This document shows positions 18,120 through 26,279 of a DNA stretch of 64,000 bases, piece by piece (the first letter of the stretch is position 1; every line of letters begins with the position of its first letter). Under the pieces are notes generated by a model. That model was not told where the DNA came from. It searched no databases and was given only the letters and a program-made list of their open reading frames with translations. This DNA comes from Paractinoplanes polyasparticus (GTDB lineage: Bacteria > Actinomycetota > Actinomycetes > Mycobacteriales > Micromonosporaceae). The position numbers and the translations under genes were made by a program. Where the stretch lies: assembly GCF_019710575.1 (NCBI RefSeq), contig NZ_JAHWFK010000041.1, positions 62,001 to 126,000 of the forward strand, given 5' to 3'.

Positions 18120-18938
18120 GTGAATGCGGCCACGAAAGACGCCACGGCTCAGCCCACCGTGGCCTCAACCACGCCGCCGAACTGGGACACCTTCCAGCCT
18201 CATCCGTACTGGAAAGAAAATTACGCGTATCTGCGGGGCGACGATCGCCGCTTCCTCAACCTGATCCGCGACTTCTTCGGCGCCGAGGAACCAGCCACGG
18301 TCGACGGCGAGCGCCTCGGCATCGACGTCGGATCGGGCGCGAATCTCTACCCCGCCTTGGCGATGCTGCCGCTCTGCGACAAGGTCACGCTGTTCGAGTA
18401 CGGCGCTGCGAACTGCGCCTGGCTCCGCCAGTCGGCGCGCAAGTATCAGACGCTCTGGGACCCGTACTGGCGGACGCTGCGCGTCCACCCCGCGTACGCG
18501 AAGATCGGCGCCAACGCCCGCAGCCGACTGGCCCGGGCCGCGCAGGTCGAACAGGGCAGCCTCTTCGACCTGCCGAAGCGGCGCTACCACGTCGGCACCA
18601 TGTTCTTCGTGGCCGAGTCCATCACCAACGATCCCGACGAGTTCCACGAGGCGATCGACAAGTTCCTCGGCTGCCTGAAGCCCGGCGCGCCGTTCGCCGC
18701 CGCGTTCATGCGCAACTCCAACGGCTACAGCGTCGACGGCCAGGAGTTCCCCGCGCTGCAGATCGACGAGCACGACATCAAGCTCTACCTCGACAAGGTC
18801 GCCGCGGTGCAGACCATCGAGACGGTGAACGAACGTGGCCAGTTCATCCAGGGCGACAACGCACCCGACAAGGCGCCGACCTGGCAGCTGCGGCCAGGCT
18901 ACGAGGGAATGATTTTAGCGCTGGGACACGCCATTTAG
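18120..18938 (+). CDS. SCO2525-family SAM-dependent methyltransferase
   Basis: This 272-residue protein starts at GTG 18120, chosen for GAGGAG 7 bases upstream. The SAM-binding motif I is GIDVGSGAN (67-75), followed by LFEYGAANCAWL as motif-II acidic strand and FFVAESITNDPDEF as a later core strand. The N-terminal WDTFQPHPYWKENYAYLRGDD resembles small-molecule N-methyltransferases of the NNMT/PNMT/TEMT group. It sits 222 bp after the NACHT gene with its own likely promoter (TAAGAT at 18031-18036). Homologues are consistent partners of the SCO2521-2524 set. The methyl acceptor is unknown and could be a protein or a small molecule. Confidence 0.78.
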   Translation: MNAATKDATAQPTVASTTPPNWDTFQPHPYWKENYAYLRGDDRRFLNLIRDFFGAEEPATVDGERLGIDVGSGANLYPALAMLPLCDKVTLFEYGAANCAWLRQSARKYQTLWDPYWRTLRVHPAYAKIGANARSRLARAAQVEQGSLFDLPKRRYHVGTMFFVAESITNDPDEFHEAIDKFLGCLKPGAPFAAAFMRNSNGYSVDGQEFPALQIDEHDIKLYLDKVAAVQTIETVNERGQFIQGDNAPDKAPTWQLRPGYEGMILALGHAI

Positions 18939-18975
18939 GACGTGAGCGCGCCTCATGCATTGATCATGGTGCACG

Positions 18976-19020
18976 CGTAACGGCTCCGGATATTCACGGA
19001 TGCTGCAGTGTGCCGTTACG
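18976..19020. repeat. 9-bp inverted repeat upstream of the D-amino-acid oxidase gene
   Basis: CGTAACGGC (18976-18984) is repeated exactly inverted as GCCGTTACG (19012-19020), with 27 bases between. The right arm ends 8 bases before the ATG. It could be an operator or a weak mRNA hairpin. Confidence 0.5.
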
Positions 19021-19028
19021 CTCAGCTG

Positions 19029-19985
19029 ATGAATCGCCGCTCCTGGGACGCCATTGTCGTCGGTGGTGGCGTGTCCGGCCTGACCACGGCCGTGTGCCTG
19101 GCCGAGGCGGGCCACTCCGTACAGGTCTGGGCCGCGGGCCAGGAGGCCGACACGACCTCGTATGCCGCCGGCGCGATCTACTCGCCCTTTCTGCTGAAGG
19201 ACGAGCGGGCTCCCATGTGGGCGACGCAGACGTTCGCCGTGCTGGAATCCCTGGCGGGCGACAAGGACACCGGCGTGACCATGGCATTCGGGCAGGAAGT
19301 GTGCCGCCAACCGGTTGATCCGCCCACTTGGGCGCGCGCGGTGCCCAGCTTTCGGCAATGCCACCCGGCTGAGTTACCAACCGGTTTCCACAGTGGGTGG
19401 AGCTACGAGGTCCCCCTGGTGGACATGCCTCTCTATTTGCGCTATCTGCAGAATCGGCTGAAGCGCAGCGGCGGTGACATCCTGCGACGCCACATCTCCA
19501 CGTTGGACGAGCCTTCGGCGTACGCGTCCGTGGTGGTGAACTGCACCGGCATGGGCGCCCGCGACCTGGTGCACGACAACGATCTGTACCCCATCCGCGG
19601 CGAGCTGGTCGTGGTCCGGAATCCCGGCATCACCCGCTTCGTGGCCGAGCATTCCGACGCCGATCGCGACCTCACCTATCTGCTGCCTCATCGCGACGTC
19701 GTCGTGCTCGGCGGCACAGCCGACAAGCACCGCTGGGACCTCGTCCCCGACGAAGGGGTCAGGAAAGACATCATTGCCCGCTGCGCTGTGATCGAGCCGA
19801 AGCTTCTGGAGGCCGAGGTCGTCGACCACCGCGTCGGCATCCGCCCGTCGCGCGACAGGGTCCGCGCCGAACGCGAGAACCCCGACGGCCGCGGCACGGT
19901 GATCCTGCACAACTACGGCCACGGCGGCTCCGGCGTCAGCATCTCGTGGGGTTGCGCCCGCTACGTCCTGAGCCTGCTGGGCTGA
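19029..19985 (+). CDS. D-amino-acid oxidase (FAD-dependent)
   Basis: This 318-residue protein starts at ATG 19029. The N-terminal FAD-binding Rossmann motif is AIVVGGGVSGLTTA. The C-terminal NYGHGGSGVSISWGCA is the D-amino-acid/D-aspartate oxidase signature, and GIRPSRDRVR supplies the substrate-carboxylate arginine. The enzyme deaminates D-amino acids to 2-oxo acids with release of peroxide and ammonia. A signal peptide is absent, so it is cytosolic. A strong bidirectional hairpin follows the stop. It is transcribed away from the methyltransferase region behind an inverted repeat, and a link to the preceding cassette is possible but unproven. Confidence 0.9.
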   Translation: MNRRSWDAIVVGGGVSGLTTAVCLAEAGHSVQVWAAGQEADTTSYAAGAIYSPFLLKDERAPMWATQTFAVLESLAGDKDTGVTMAFGQEVCRQPVDPPTWARAVPSFRQCHPAELPTGFHSGWSYEVPLVDMPLYLRYLQNRLKRSGGDILRRHISTLDEPSAYASVVVNCTGMGARDLVHDNDLYPIRGELVVVRNPGITRFVAEHSDADRDLTYLLPHRDVVVLGGTADKHRWDLVPDEGVRKDIIARCAVIEPKLLEAEVVDHRVGIRPSRDRVRAERENPDGRGTVILHNYGHGGSGVSISWGCARYVLSLLG

Positions 19986-20026
19986 CGCTCAGCGATTCGG
20001 TCGTCCCTGTTCGCTGAGCGTCAGCC
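19980..20026. terminator. Bidirectional hairpin between convergent genes
   Basis: A perfect 16-bp stem (19980-19995 with 20011-20026, loop 15) overlaps the oxidase stop codon and ends 9 bases before the end of the alcohol dehydrogenase gene. It can terminate both convergent transcripts, although no U-tract is present. Confidence 0.7.
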
Positions 20027-20034
20027 GGCCTCGA

Positions 20035-21048
20035 TCAGCGAGGGGTCAGCACCATGCGGTACCGGGCCTCGCCGCTGAGCATGCGGTCGTAGGCGGCCTG
20101 CACCTCGTCCAGCGGCCGCGTCTCGGTCAGCGGTCGGATCCCCGTCAGCGCGGCGAAACGCAGCGTCTCCTCGACCTCGTGCGGGGTGCCCGAGGGGTGA
20201 CCGTGAACGGTGCGGGACGTCGAGATGATCTGGAACGGGCTCACCTCGATCGGCGCGGGGTCGGCGCCGACGACGACCAGTTCGCCGGCCGGGGCCAGGC
20301 CATCGATGGTGGCGCTCATCGCGGCCGAGTCGCCGGCCGTCGCCAGCACGACCCGGGGACCGCCCAGAGCCTGCAGCTGCGCCGCCACGTCACCGTCCGC
20401 GCTGTCGATGTAGTGATGAGCGCCCAGCTCCGCCGCGACCTCGGCCCGGGCGGCTCCGCGCGCGACAGCCACGGTCTCGAAACCCATCCGGGCGGCGAAC
20501 TGCACTGCCAGGTGGCCCAGACCACCCAAGCCCAGCACGGCGACCAGGTCACCGGCGCGGGCGGTGCTGCGGCGCAGGCCGTTGAATGTGGCAACGCCGG
20601 CGCATCCCATCGGGGCCGCCTCGACCGCGCTGATCGCGTTGGGAATGCGGGCCAGGGCGGTCACCGGCACGACGACGGTCTCGGCATAGCCGCCCGGATA
20701 GGCCCAGCCGGGAACTTCCAGCCGTACGCAATGAATGAAGTCACCGGCCCGGCAGGGCGCACAGACGCCGCAGTGGCCGCCGAACCAGCCGACCGCGACC
20801 CGGTCACCGGGCGCCCACTCGGCGACGTCGTCGCCCACGGCATCCACCCGGCCGGCGATCTCGTGACCGGCGACCAGCGGGAACGACACGGGGAAAGCGG
20901 CGTTGACGAACGCGGCGTCGGTGCGGCAGACGCCACAGGCCTCGACGGTGACACGCACCTGGCCGCGACCCGGGGTCGGCAGCTCGGTCTCGACGATGCG
21001 GAACGGGGCGCCCGGCGCGGTGACCTGAGCGGAACGAAATGTGGTCAT
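20035..21048 (-). CDS. Zinc-dependent alcohol dehydrogenase (MDR superfamily)
   Basis: This 337-residue protein starts at ATG 21048. Catalytic zinc ligands are in GVCRTD and GHEIAGRV, and the structural zinc lobe is CGVCAPCRAGDFIHC. The NAD(P) site is VLGLGGLGHLAVQFA. It fits AdhP-like alcohol dehydrogenases, which interconvert alcohols and aldehydes. It is divergent from the MmyB-type regulator at 21170, with only ~120 bp between the starts. Such regulators are often paired with short oxidoreductases, so this gene is a plausible target. Substrate is unknown. Confidence 0.9.
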   Translation of the reverse strand: MTTFRSAQVTAPGAPFRIVETELPTPGRGQVRVTVEACGVCRTDAAFVNAAFPVSFPLVAGHEIAGRVDAVGDDVAEWAPGDRVAVGWFGGHCGVCAPCRAGDFIHCVRLEVPGWAYPGGYAETVVVPVTALARIPNAISAVEAAPMGCAGVATFNGLRRSTARAGDLVAVLGLGGLGHLAVQFAARMGFETVAVARGAARAEVAAELGAHHYIDSADGDVAAQLQALGGPRVVLATAGDSAAMSATIDGLAPAGELVVVGADPAPIEVSPFQIISTSRTVHGHPSGTPHEVEETLRFAALTGIRPLTETRPLDEVQAAYDRMLSGEARYRMVLTPR

Positions 21049-21156
21049 GCCGCAATACCACCCGACCGGAACCCCAGCCGGGCCGTCCAAACAGGCAAGG
21101 CCTTCCCTAGGAACGCCGGTACCAGGTTCGGGGTACGACAGCCGCCCGGCCACGCC

Positions 21157-21169
21157 GATACTGGATCGT
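21157..21169 (+). promoter_or_regulatory. -10 element of a likely leaderless transcript
   Basis: GATACT (21157-21162) is followed by 7 bases and then the ATG at 21170, with no ribosome site. Transcription would start at or next to the A of the start codon. Confidence 0.5.
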
Positions 21170-22036
21170 ATGGCTCACAACGCTGACCTCAAGGAGTTCC
21201 TGCGGTCCCGGCGGGCACGCCTGCAGCCCGAGGGCGGGACGGTCGGCATCCGTCGCGTGCCCGGGCTGCGGCGTGAGGAGCTGGCCGCGGTGGCCGGGGT
21301 GAGCGTCGACTATTACGTACGCCTCGAGCAGGGCCGCAACCTCAATCCGTCCGAGGCGGTGCTCGACGCGATCGCCCGCGCGCTGCGCCTCGACGACACC
21401 GAGCGGGCGCACTTCTTCGAGCTCGCCCGGCCCCGCGAGACCCGGCGACGGCCGCCGCGCCGCCCGCAGCGGGTCGCCCCCGCGACGTACCAGTTGCTGG
21501 AAACGCTCGACGAGGCCGCCGCGCCCGCCTTCATCATCGGACGCCGGATGGACGTGCTCGCCATCAATCACACCGCCCGTGCCCTGATCTGCGACTTCAA
21601 CGCGTTGCCGGCCCGCGAGCGCAACTACGCGCGGTTCATCTTCCTCGACGAGAACGCGCGCGACCTGCACCCGGACTGGGCCGTCATCGCGTCCGAGACC
21701 GTGGCCACGCTGCGGGTCGACGCCGGCCGCCACCCCGACGACCCCGACCTGTCGGCCCTGGTCGGCGAGCTGTCGGTCAAGAGCGAGGAATTCCGCCACT
21801 GGTGGGCCGACCACCAGGTGCTGGCCCGCACCAGCGGCAGCAAGCGGTTCTGCCATCCGATCGTCGGCGACCTCACCATCAGCTACCAGGCCCTGACCAT
21901 GCCCGGTGACGCCGAGCAGACAATGTTCGTCTACACCACGCCTGCGGGCAGCGCCGACCAGCACGCACTGCGACTGCTACGGCTGAGTCAGGGCGAGGAA
22001 GCTCACTCACTGGAAAACCAGGAGGCGGGTATCTGA
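21170..22036 (+). CDS. XRE-family regulator with MmyB-like ligand-binding domain
   Basis: This 288-residue protein has an N-terminal Cro/C1 helix-turn-helix (~10-70: LRREELAAVAGVSVDYYVRLEQGR) and a C-terminal MmyB-like PAS domain (~100-265) with the typical FIIGRRMDVLAINHTAR and HWWADHQV blocks. MmyB-type proteins bind a hydrophobic ligand such as a fatty acid and control adjacent genes. The start is the leaderless-type ATG at 21170. It lies between a divergent alcohol dehydrogenase and an aldo/keto reductase 28 bp downstream, and probably controls both. Confidence 0.88.
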   Translation: MAHNADLKEFLRSRRARLQPEGGTVGIRRVPGLRREELAAVAGVSVDYYVRLEQGRNLNPSEAVLDAIARALRLDDTERAHFFELARPRETRRRPPRRPQRVAPATYQLLETLDEAAAPAFIIGRRMDVLAINHTARALICDFNALPARERNYARFIFLDENARDLHPDWAVIASETVATLRVDAGRHPDDPDLSALVGELSVKSEEFRHWWADHQVLARTSGSKRFCHPIVGDLTISYQALTMPGDAEQTMFVYTTPAGSADQHALRLLRLSQGEEAHSLENQEAGI

Positions 22037-22064
22037 TCGTCAGACGAACAAGGAGACGATCACC

Positions 22065-23000
22065 ATGAGCACTCTCGGCAACAGCGGAATCAAGGTGTTC
22101 CCGCTGAACCTCGGCGGCAACGTCTTCGGCTGGACCAGCGACGAGGCCACCTCCCACCAGGTTCTGGACGCCTTCACCGAGGCCGGCGGCAACTTCGTCG
22201 ACACCGCGGACGGCTACTCGGCCTGGGCACCCGGCAACTCCGGCGGCGAATCCGAGACGATCATCGGTACGTGGCTGGCGGCCCGGAAGAACCGGGACAG
22301 CGTCGTCGTCGCCACCAAGGTCAGCCAGCACCCGCAGTTCCGTGGCCTGTCCGCCGCCAACGTCGCGGCCGCGGCCGACGCGTCCCTGGCGCGGCTCGGC
22401 ACCGACTACATCGACCTCTACTACGCGCACTACGACGACGCCGGCACCCCGCTCGAAGAAACTGCGGGCGCCTTCGACGCCTTGGTCAAGGCGGGCAAGG
22501 TGCGTGCCGTGGGCGTCTCCAACTACACGGCCGAGCGCATCCGCGAGTGGTTCGAGGTCGCGCGGCGCAACGACTTCGTGCTGCCGGTGGCCGTGCAGCC
22601 GCACTACAACCTGGTCGAGCGCCGGGCGTACGAGCACAACATCGCACCCGTCGCCGCCGAGGAGAACCTGGCCGTGCTGCCGTACTACGCGCTGGCCGCC
22701 GGCTTCCTCACGGGCAAGTACCGGACGACCGGCGACCTGGCAAGCAGCCCGCGCGGCGGTGGGGCCAAGGCCTACCTGACCGAGGACGGCCTGGCCGTGA
22801 TCAAGGTGCTGACCGAGGTCGCCGACGCCCACGGCGTGGAGCCGGCTTCGGTGGCTCTGGCCTGGTTGCGTACGCGCCCGGGGGTGGCCGCACCGGTCGC
22901 GAGCGCCCGCACCGTCGAGCAGCTGCCGGCCCTCATCGCCTCGGCCACTCTCGAGCTGACGGCCGACGAGAAGGCCGCGCTCGACGAGGTATCCAGCTAG
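22065..23000 (+). CDS. Aldo/keto reductase
   Basis: This 311-residue protein has an AKR TIM barrel with tetrad candidates: Asp and Tyr in FVDTADGYS, Lys in VVATKVS, and His in YYAHYDD. The motif AVGVSNYTAERI is also typical. AGGAGA lies upstream of ATG 22065. It follows the MmyB-like regulator by 28 bp and is probably in one transcript with it. The enzyme would reduce an aldehyde or ketone with NADPH; the physiological substrate is not predictable. Its stop codon shares bases with the end of a chemoreceptor relic on the other strand. Confidence 0.9.
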   Translation: MSTLGNSGIKVFPLNLGGNVFGWTSDEATSHQVLDAFTEAGGNFVDTADGYSAWAPGNSGGESETIIGTWLAARKNRDSVVVATKVSQHPQFRGLSAANVAAAADASLARLGTDYIDLYYAHYDDAGTPLEETAGAFDALVKAGKVRAVGVSNYTAERIREWFEVARRNDFVLPVAVQPHYNLVERRAYEHNIAPVAAEENLAVLPYYALAAGFLTGKYRTTGDLASSPRGGGAKAYLTEDGLAVIKVLTEVADAHGVEPASVALAWLRTRPGVAAPVASARTVEQLPALIASATLELTADEKAALDEVSS

Positions 23001-23341
23001 AGGCGGTAGGTCGACACGGTGCTCTGCAGGTCCGCCGCCGTGCGGGCCAGCTCGGAGGCCGTCCGCTGCGTCTCGGTCGCGCCCGAGGTCACCTGGTTGG
23101 CGGCCTCGGCGACGCCCTGGCCGGCCGATGCGGAGACCGTGCCGACCTGTGCCGACGTCTCTTCGGCGGAGGCCGCCAGCTGCGAGGACACCGACGACAA
23201 CTCTTCCGAGGCGGACGCCAGCAGGTCGGAGCTCGCGTGCACCCGCCCGACGGTGCCCGCCATCGCCTCGGCGGTGGCATTGAGCGTACGGGCCATCTCG
23301 CCGACCTCCCCGGTCCGCTGTTCGTCGATTCCAGCGAACAC
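22997..23341 (-). pseudogene. Remnant of a methyl-accepting chemotaxis protein
   Basis: About 114 residues remain of a chemoreceptor. A piece of HAMP (TGEVGEMARTLNATAEAMAG) runs into the first signalling helix (SEELSSVSSQLAASAEETSAQV), then directly into the C-terminal helix (ETQRTASELARTAADLQSTV). The sensor, membrane helices and the invariant hairpin tip (normally containing a NAAIEAAR-type motif) are missing. It therefore lost its 5' part and an internal block and cannot signal normally. No chemotaxis genes are nearby. A chitinase terminator abuts its 5' side. Confidence 0.75.
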
Positions 23342-23377
23342 GAATCCGGTTTCGTACGCCCCGCAAACCAGGAGACA

Positions 23378-23409
23378 CAGGTGCCGCCGGGCGCTCCCGG
23401 CGGCACCTG
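23378..23409 (-). terminator. Hairpin terminator of the chitinase gene
   Basis: A perfect 14-bp GC-rich stem (23378-23391 with 23396-23409, loop CGCT) sits 15 bases beyond the chitinase stop on the minus strand. There is no U-tract, which is common in actinobacteria. Confidence 0.7.
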
Positions 23410-23423
23410 CTTCGGAGAAAGGA

Positions 23424-24494
23424 TCAGCAGGTCAGATTGCCGCCGGTGGGCACGCCCAGGATTCCGGCGAAGCGGTTGTAGTTGTTGACCCGGCTCTGCA
23501 CCTGATCCGGGTGCGCCCCGTTGCATTCGATGCTGTTGATGGCCTTGATCGTCGTGCCGAAGCCGTTCCCGTTGACCATGGCGTTGTGCGACGTCGTGCC
23601 GGCGGCGCCGGTGCCGGTCATCCAGTACCAGAGACCGGTCTGCCACGAGACGGACGAGTTGTTGGCGACCAGGTTCGGGTTGTTGAGCAGGTCGACCCCG
23701 AGAGCGTTACCGGCCGCGTAGTAGTTGAAGTTCCAGCTCAGCTGAATCGGGCCGCGGCCGTGATAGGCCGACTGGCCGGCCGGGCACCCGTACGGCTGCG
23801 AATAGTCGCAGTAATGCGGCCAGTTCGCCTGGTTCGTCTCGTCGATGTGGACCAGTCCGCCGGTCTCGTGGCCGACGTTGGCCAGGAAGGCAGCGGCTTC
23901 CTGCCTCTTGACCGTGTCATTGCCGGAGGTGGCGAAGGCGGGGAACTTCCGCATGGCGTCGGTCAGACCGGCGTACGTGTAGAAGCTGTTCCGGCCCGGG
24001 AACATCTGATTGAACTGGGCCTCGCTGACGACGAACCCGCCGCCGGTGTTCCCACCGCCGCACGAATACGGCGACCAATACCAGGTGCTGATGACCGGGT
24101 CATAACCTGGATTCTCATGCGACGCCTGGTAGTACTGACCGTTCGTGTAGCGCACGATCGCGCCCGCCGCGTAGTACTGCCCGGCCACCCAACTCGGATA
24201 GTTGCAGGTGGACCCGCCACCACCACCACCACCACCGCCGCTGTTGCCGTCACAGGCGCCGTTGTCCTGCCAGACATTCGAGCCGCCGGTGCTCGGCGCT
24301 TCGTACTGGGTCCACCATTTGGCGGTCCAGTTCCGGCCGTTGTGGGACGCGGTCATGCCACCGGTGTAAACCGCACTGTTGTTGTACGGGGTCACGCAGG
24401 CGGCGGCCGCTTCGGACGCCACCACAGGCACCAGAGCACCGACGATGCCCAGGCCGAGGGCGGCCAGCATCGTCAGCAGACGTTTTCTCTTCAT
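23424..24494 (-). CDS. Secreted GH19 chitinase with two chitin-binding modules
   Basis: This 356-residue protein starts at ATG 24494. A Sec signal peptide ends near residue 31. Two CBM5/12-like modules (~33-81, aromatic WTAKWWTQYEAP; ~97-145, WVAGQYYAAGAIVRY) are split by a poly-Gly linker. A GH19 domain (~155-356) closely resembles Streptomyces ChiC, with HETGG (209-213) and catalytic glutamates Glu210 and Glu219, then GRGPIQLSWNFNYY. It hydrolyses chitin outside the cell, for nutrition or against fungi. Two binding modules instead of one are unusual for ChiC-like enzymes. A terminator follows. Confidence 0.95.
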   Translation of the reverse strand: MKRKRLLTMLAALGLGIVGALVPVVASEAAAACVTPYNNSAVYTGGMTASHNGRNWTAKWWTQYEAPSTGGSNVWQDNGACDGNSGGGGGGGGGSTCNYPSWVAGQYYAAGAIVRYTNGQYYQASHENPGYDPVISTWYWSPYSCGGGNTGGGFVVSEAQFNQMFPGRNSFYTYAGLTDAMRKFPAFATSGNDTVKRQEAAAFLANVGHETGGLVHIDETNQANWPHYCDYSQPYGCPAGQSAYHGRGPIQLSWNFNYYAAGNALGVDLLNNPNLVANNSSVSWQTGLWYWMTGTGAAGTTSHNAMVNGNGFGTTIKAINSIECNGAHPDQVQSRVNNYNRFAGILGVPTGGNLTC

Positions 24495-24627
24495 GGCGGA
24501 CCTTTCGTGCACCGAGGGGGATGAAAAGCCGCGCGACACATCGACAAGACCAAATATCGGACACTCAAGTCAACATCTGTAAAGAAACTTTAGTCATTCG
24601 GGCAGACAAGCCACCGTTAGACACCCA

Positions 24628-24655
24628 TCGATACGCTGCGCCCATGCCCAAGTCA
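24628..24655 (+). repeat. Copy 1 of a duplicated promoter/start module
   Basis: This segment is almost identical to 25661-25688. Both contain TCGATACGCTGC, a C-rich hexamer and ATGCCCA. The copy spans the -10 element and the first codons of the gene at 24644. Confidence 0.7.
24632..24643 (+). promoter_or_regulatory. -10 element of a leaderless transcript
   Basis: TACGCT (24632-24637) is a TANNNT -10 box placed exactly 6 bases before ATG 24644. No ribosome site precedes the ATG, so the mRNA probably begins with the start codon. Confidence 0.6.
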
Positions 24656-25546
24656 CGCAGCGGCGGTGACTCCGACAACATCGCGGCTGCCGGCGACGGC
24701 ATCGTCGACGGCGTCGCGGCAACGACCGTGCGGGCCGTGAACTACGGATTCTGGATCCACGGAGAGCTGGATCGGGCGCGACTGTCGGCAGCGCTGGCCG
24801 AGTTGCTCGCAGTGGCGCCGGACGACCTCGACGTCGGCGACTGGGATGCTCCAATGAGCTGCACGGTCACTCCCGTTGCGGGCGAACTGCACTGGTATCT
24901 GGACGTCTACGTCGGCGAGGCGGTCGCGAACCCGCCGACCGAGCCGGCAGCCGCCGCATGGCTCGCCAACCGGCTGCGCACCGTCGTCGCCTACCAGGCT
25001 TTGCCCGCCCCACCGAGCGCCTTCTACCTGGTCGGCCCGGACGGCAAGCGCACGCGGGCCCGCATCTACGAAGAGGACACCGATGGCCCTACCGTCCTTC
25101 GCATCGACGCGGTCGAGCAACCGTTGGCCGCCTTTCCCGGCCTTCCGGTGGCAGCCATACCTGAAGTGATCCGCGAATACCGCATGCCGACGCCGATCAC
25201 TGATCGGCTGCAGTTGTCGGCCTCGGCCACGCGGACTTTCATCATGCGGCTCGGCGCGTGGGAGAGCATGGTCAGCCGGCTCGCCGAGGGCTGGGCGCCC
25301 GACGGCTGGTACCCCGCTGACTACTACCGCGAAGACCTGCAAATCCGAGACGAACTGGCGGCGGAGGCCGACCTGATGCCGCCCGCCGCGATCGCGGCCT
25401 TGGCCGAGGTGGACGCGCGATTCGCCGACCTCACCGACGACGACGGCGGTCAGGCCCTGACCGCCGAAACCGGCCCGTTGCCGTCCCAGTGGTGGTGGCG
25501 TCACATCCCCTACCCGCTGCCATGGCAACACACGCCGGCTCGCTGA
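24644..25546 (+). CDS. Uncharacterised protein sharing an N-terminal tag with 25677 gene
   Basis: I do not recognise this 300-residue soluble protein. It begins MPKSRSGGDSDNIAAAGDG, and its start region and the DNIAAA motif are shared with the next gene. The remainder is acidic with many Trp and Tyr near the end (WYPADYYREDLQ, WWWRHIPYPLPW). It has no signal peptide and no enzyme motif. The ATG at 24644 is fixed by the -10 box 6 bases upstream. It may belong to a toxin/immunity-like locus with the two genes that follow, which is inferred from layout only. Confidence 0.6.
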   Translation: MPKSRSGGDSDNIAAAGDGIVDGVAATTVRAVNYGFWIHGELDRARLSAALAELLAVAPDDLDVGDWDAPMSCTVTPVAGELHWYLDVYVGEAVANPPTEPAAAAWLANRLRTVVAYQALPAPPSAFYLVGPDGKRTRARIYEEDTDGPTVLRIDAVEQPLAAFPGLPVAAIPEVIREYRMPTPITDRLQLSASATRTFIMRLGAWESMVSRLAEGWAPDGWYPADYYREDLQIRDELAAEADLMPPAAIAALAEVDARFADLTDDDGGQALTAETGPLPSQWWWRHIPYPLPWQHTPAR

Positions 25547-25664
25547 GCCACCACCGCATCGCTCCAATGACTGCCTGCATCCAGGTCAGCTACGTGTCTT
25601 GGCGGGAACACCAGGCCATCCGGACCAGGCCACGCCAGCTCGGCCACAGCTCGACATCCGTCGA

Positions 25665-25676
25665 TACGCTGCCCCT
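25665..25676 (+). promoter_or_regulatory. -10 element of a leaderless transcript (module copy 2)
   Basis: TACGCT (25665-25670) lies 6 bases before ATG 25677, the same geometry and nearly the same sequence as at 24632. It belongs to the second copy of the duplicated module (25661-25688). Confidence 0.6.
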
Positions 25677-26279
25677 ATGCCCAGGTCCGGCTCGCACGGT
25701 GGCGGCGGCGGTGACCCAACCCAGCCCCGACGCCCCAGACCCGCCGGCGACCCCGATAACATCGCCGCCGCCCAGGCCCGCGCCCAATGCCGGTCGCAGG
25801 AGGGAAGACTCGGCCGAGGCGACGGGGGCTCGCCCCAAGGGGCCGCCGGCGTTGTGCAGGGGCCGGCCGCCAACGTGCCGCTCAGGCCACCCAACGCCCG
25901 GCACACGATCAACGGCGTCCGGCCCACGAGCCGCAGTTCCGACAAGAACACCATGGTGATGCCCGGCACCGACGTCGCCGGCGACCTGGCTGACATATCC
26001 GGAGGGCGGGCACGTTGGGTTCCGGAAAGCAACACATACGAGGTGAACGGACGCAGCTACAAGGTCGAACCAACCGGGACCGTCTTCCCGGTTTCCGGCC
26101 CCGGCCTGGTCAACCTGTCCCGCTCCGAGTACAAGGTCCTCAAGGAACTGGTCGGCGCCGAGGGCGACGTCACCGCGGCGCGCGACGCTCTCCGTCGTGA
26201 CCCCAGCGTGAGCGACCCGGACTGGACAATGGCCTTGGAAGTCTTCCGGCACCACAAGAGCTACCGGGGTGACGCATGA
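25677..26279 (+). CDS. Uncharacterised small protein, possible toxin-like
   Basis: This 200-residue protein starts MPRSGSHGGGGGDP. It has a disordered Gly/Pro/Arg-rich N-terminus containing DPDNIAAA, a middle linker, and a compact C-terminal part from ~RARWVPESNTYEVNG to HHKSYRG. A disordered leader plus a small basic C-terminal domain, followed by a coupled small acidic gene (4-base ATGA overlap), resembles polymorphic toxin/immunity pairs. No nuclease or other catalytic motif is recognised, so function is open. The 5' module is duplicated from the previous gene. Confidence 0.55.
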   Translation: MPRSGSHGGGGGDPTQPRRPRPAGDPDNIAAAQARAQCRSQEGRLGRGDGGSPQGAAGVVQGPAANVPLRPPNARHTINGVRPTSRSSDKNTMVMPGTDVAGDLADISGGRARWVPESNTYEVNGRSYKVEPTGTVFPVSGPGLVNLSRSEYKVLKELVGAEGDVTAARDALRRDPSVSDPDWTMALEVFRHHKSYRGDA

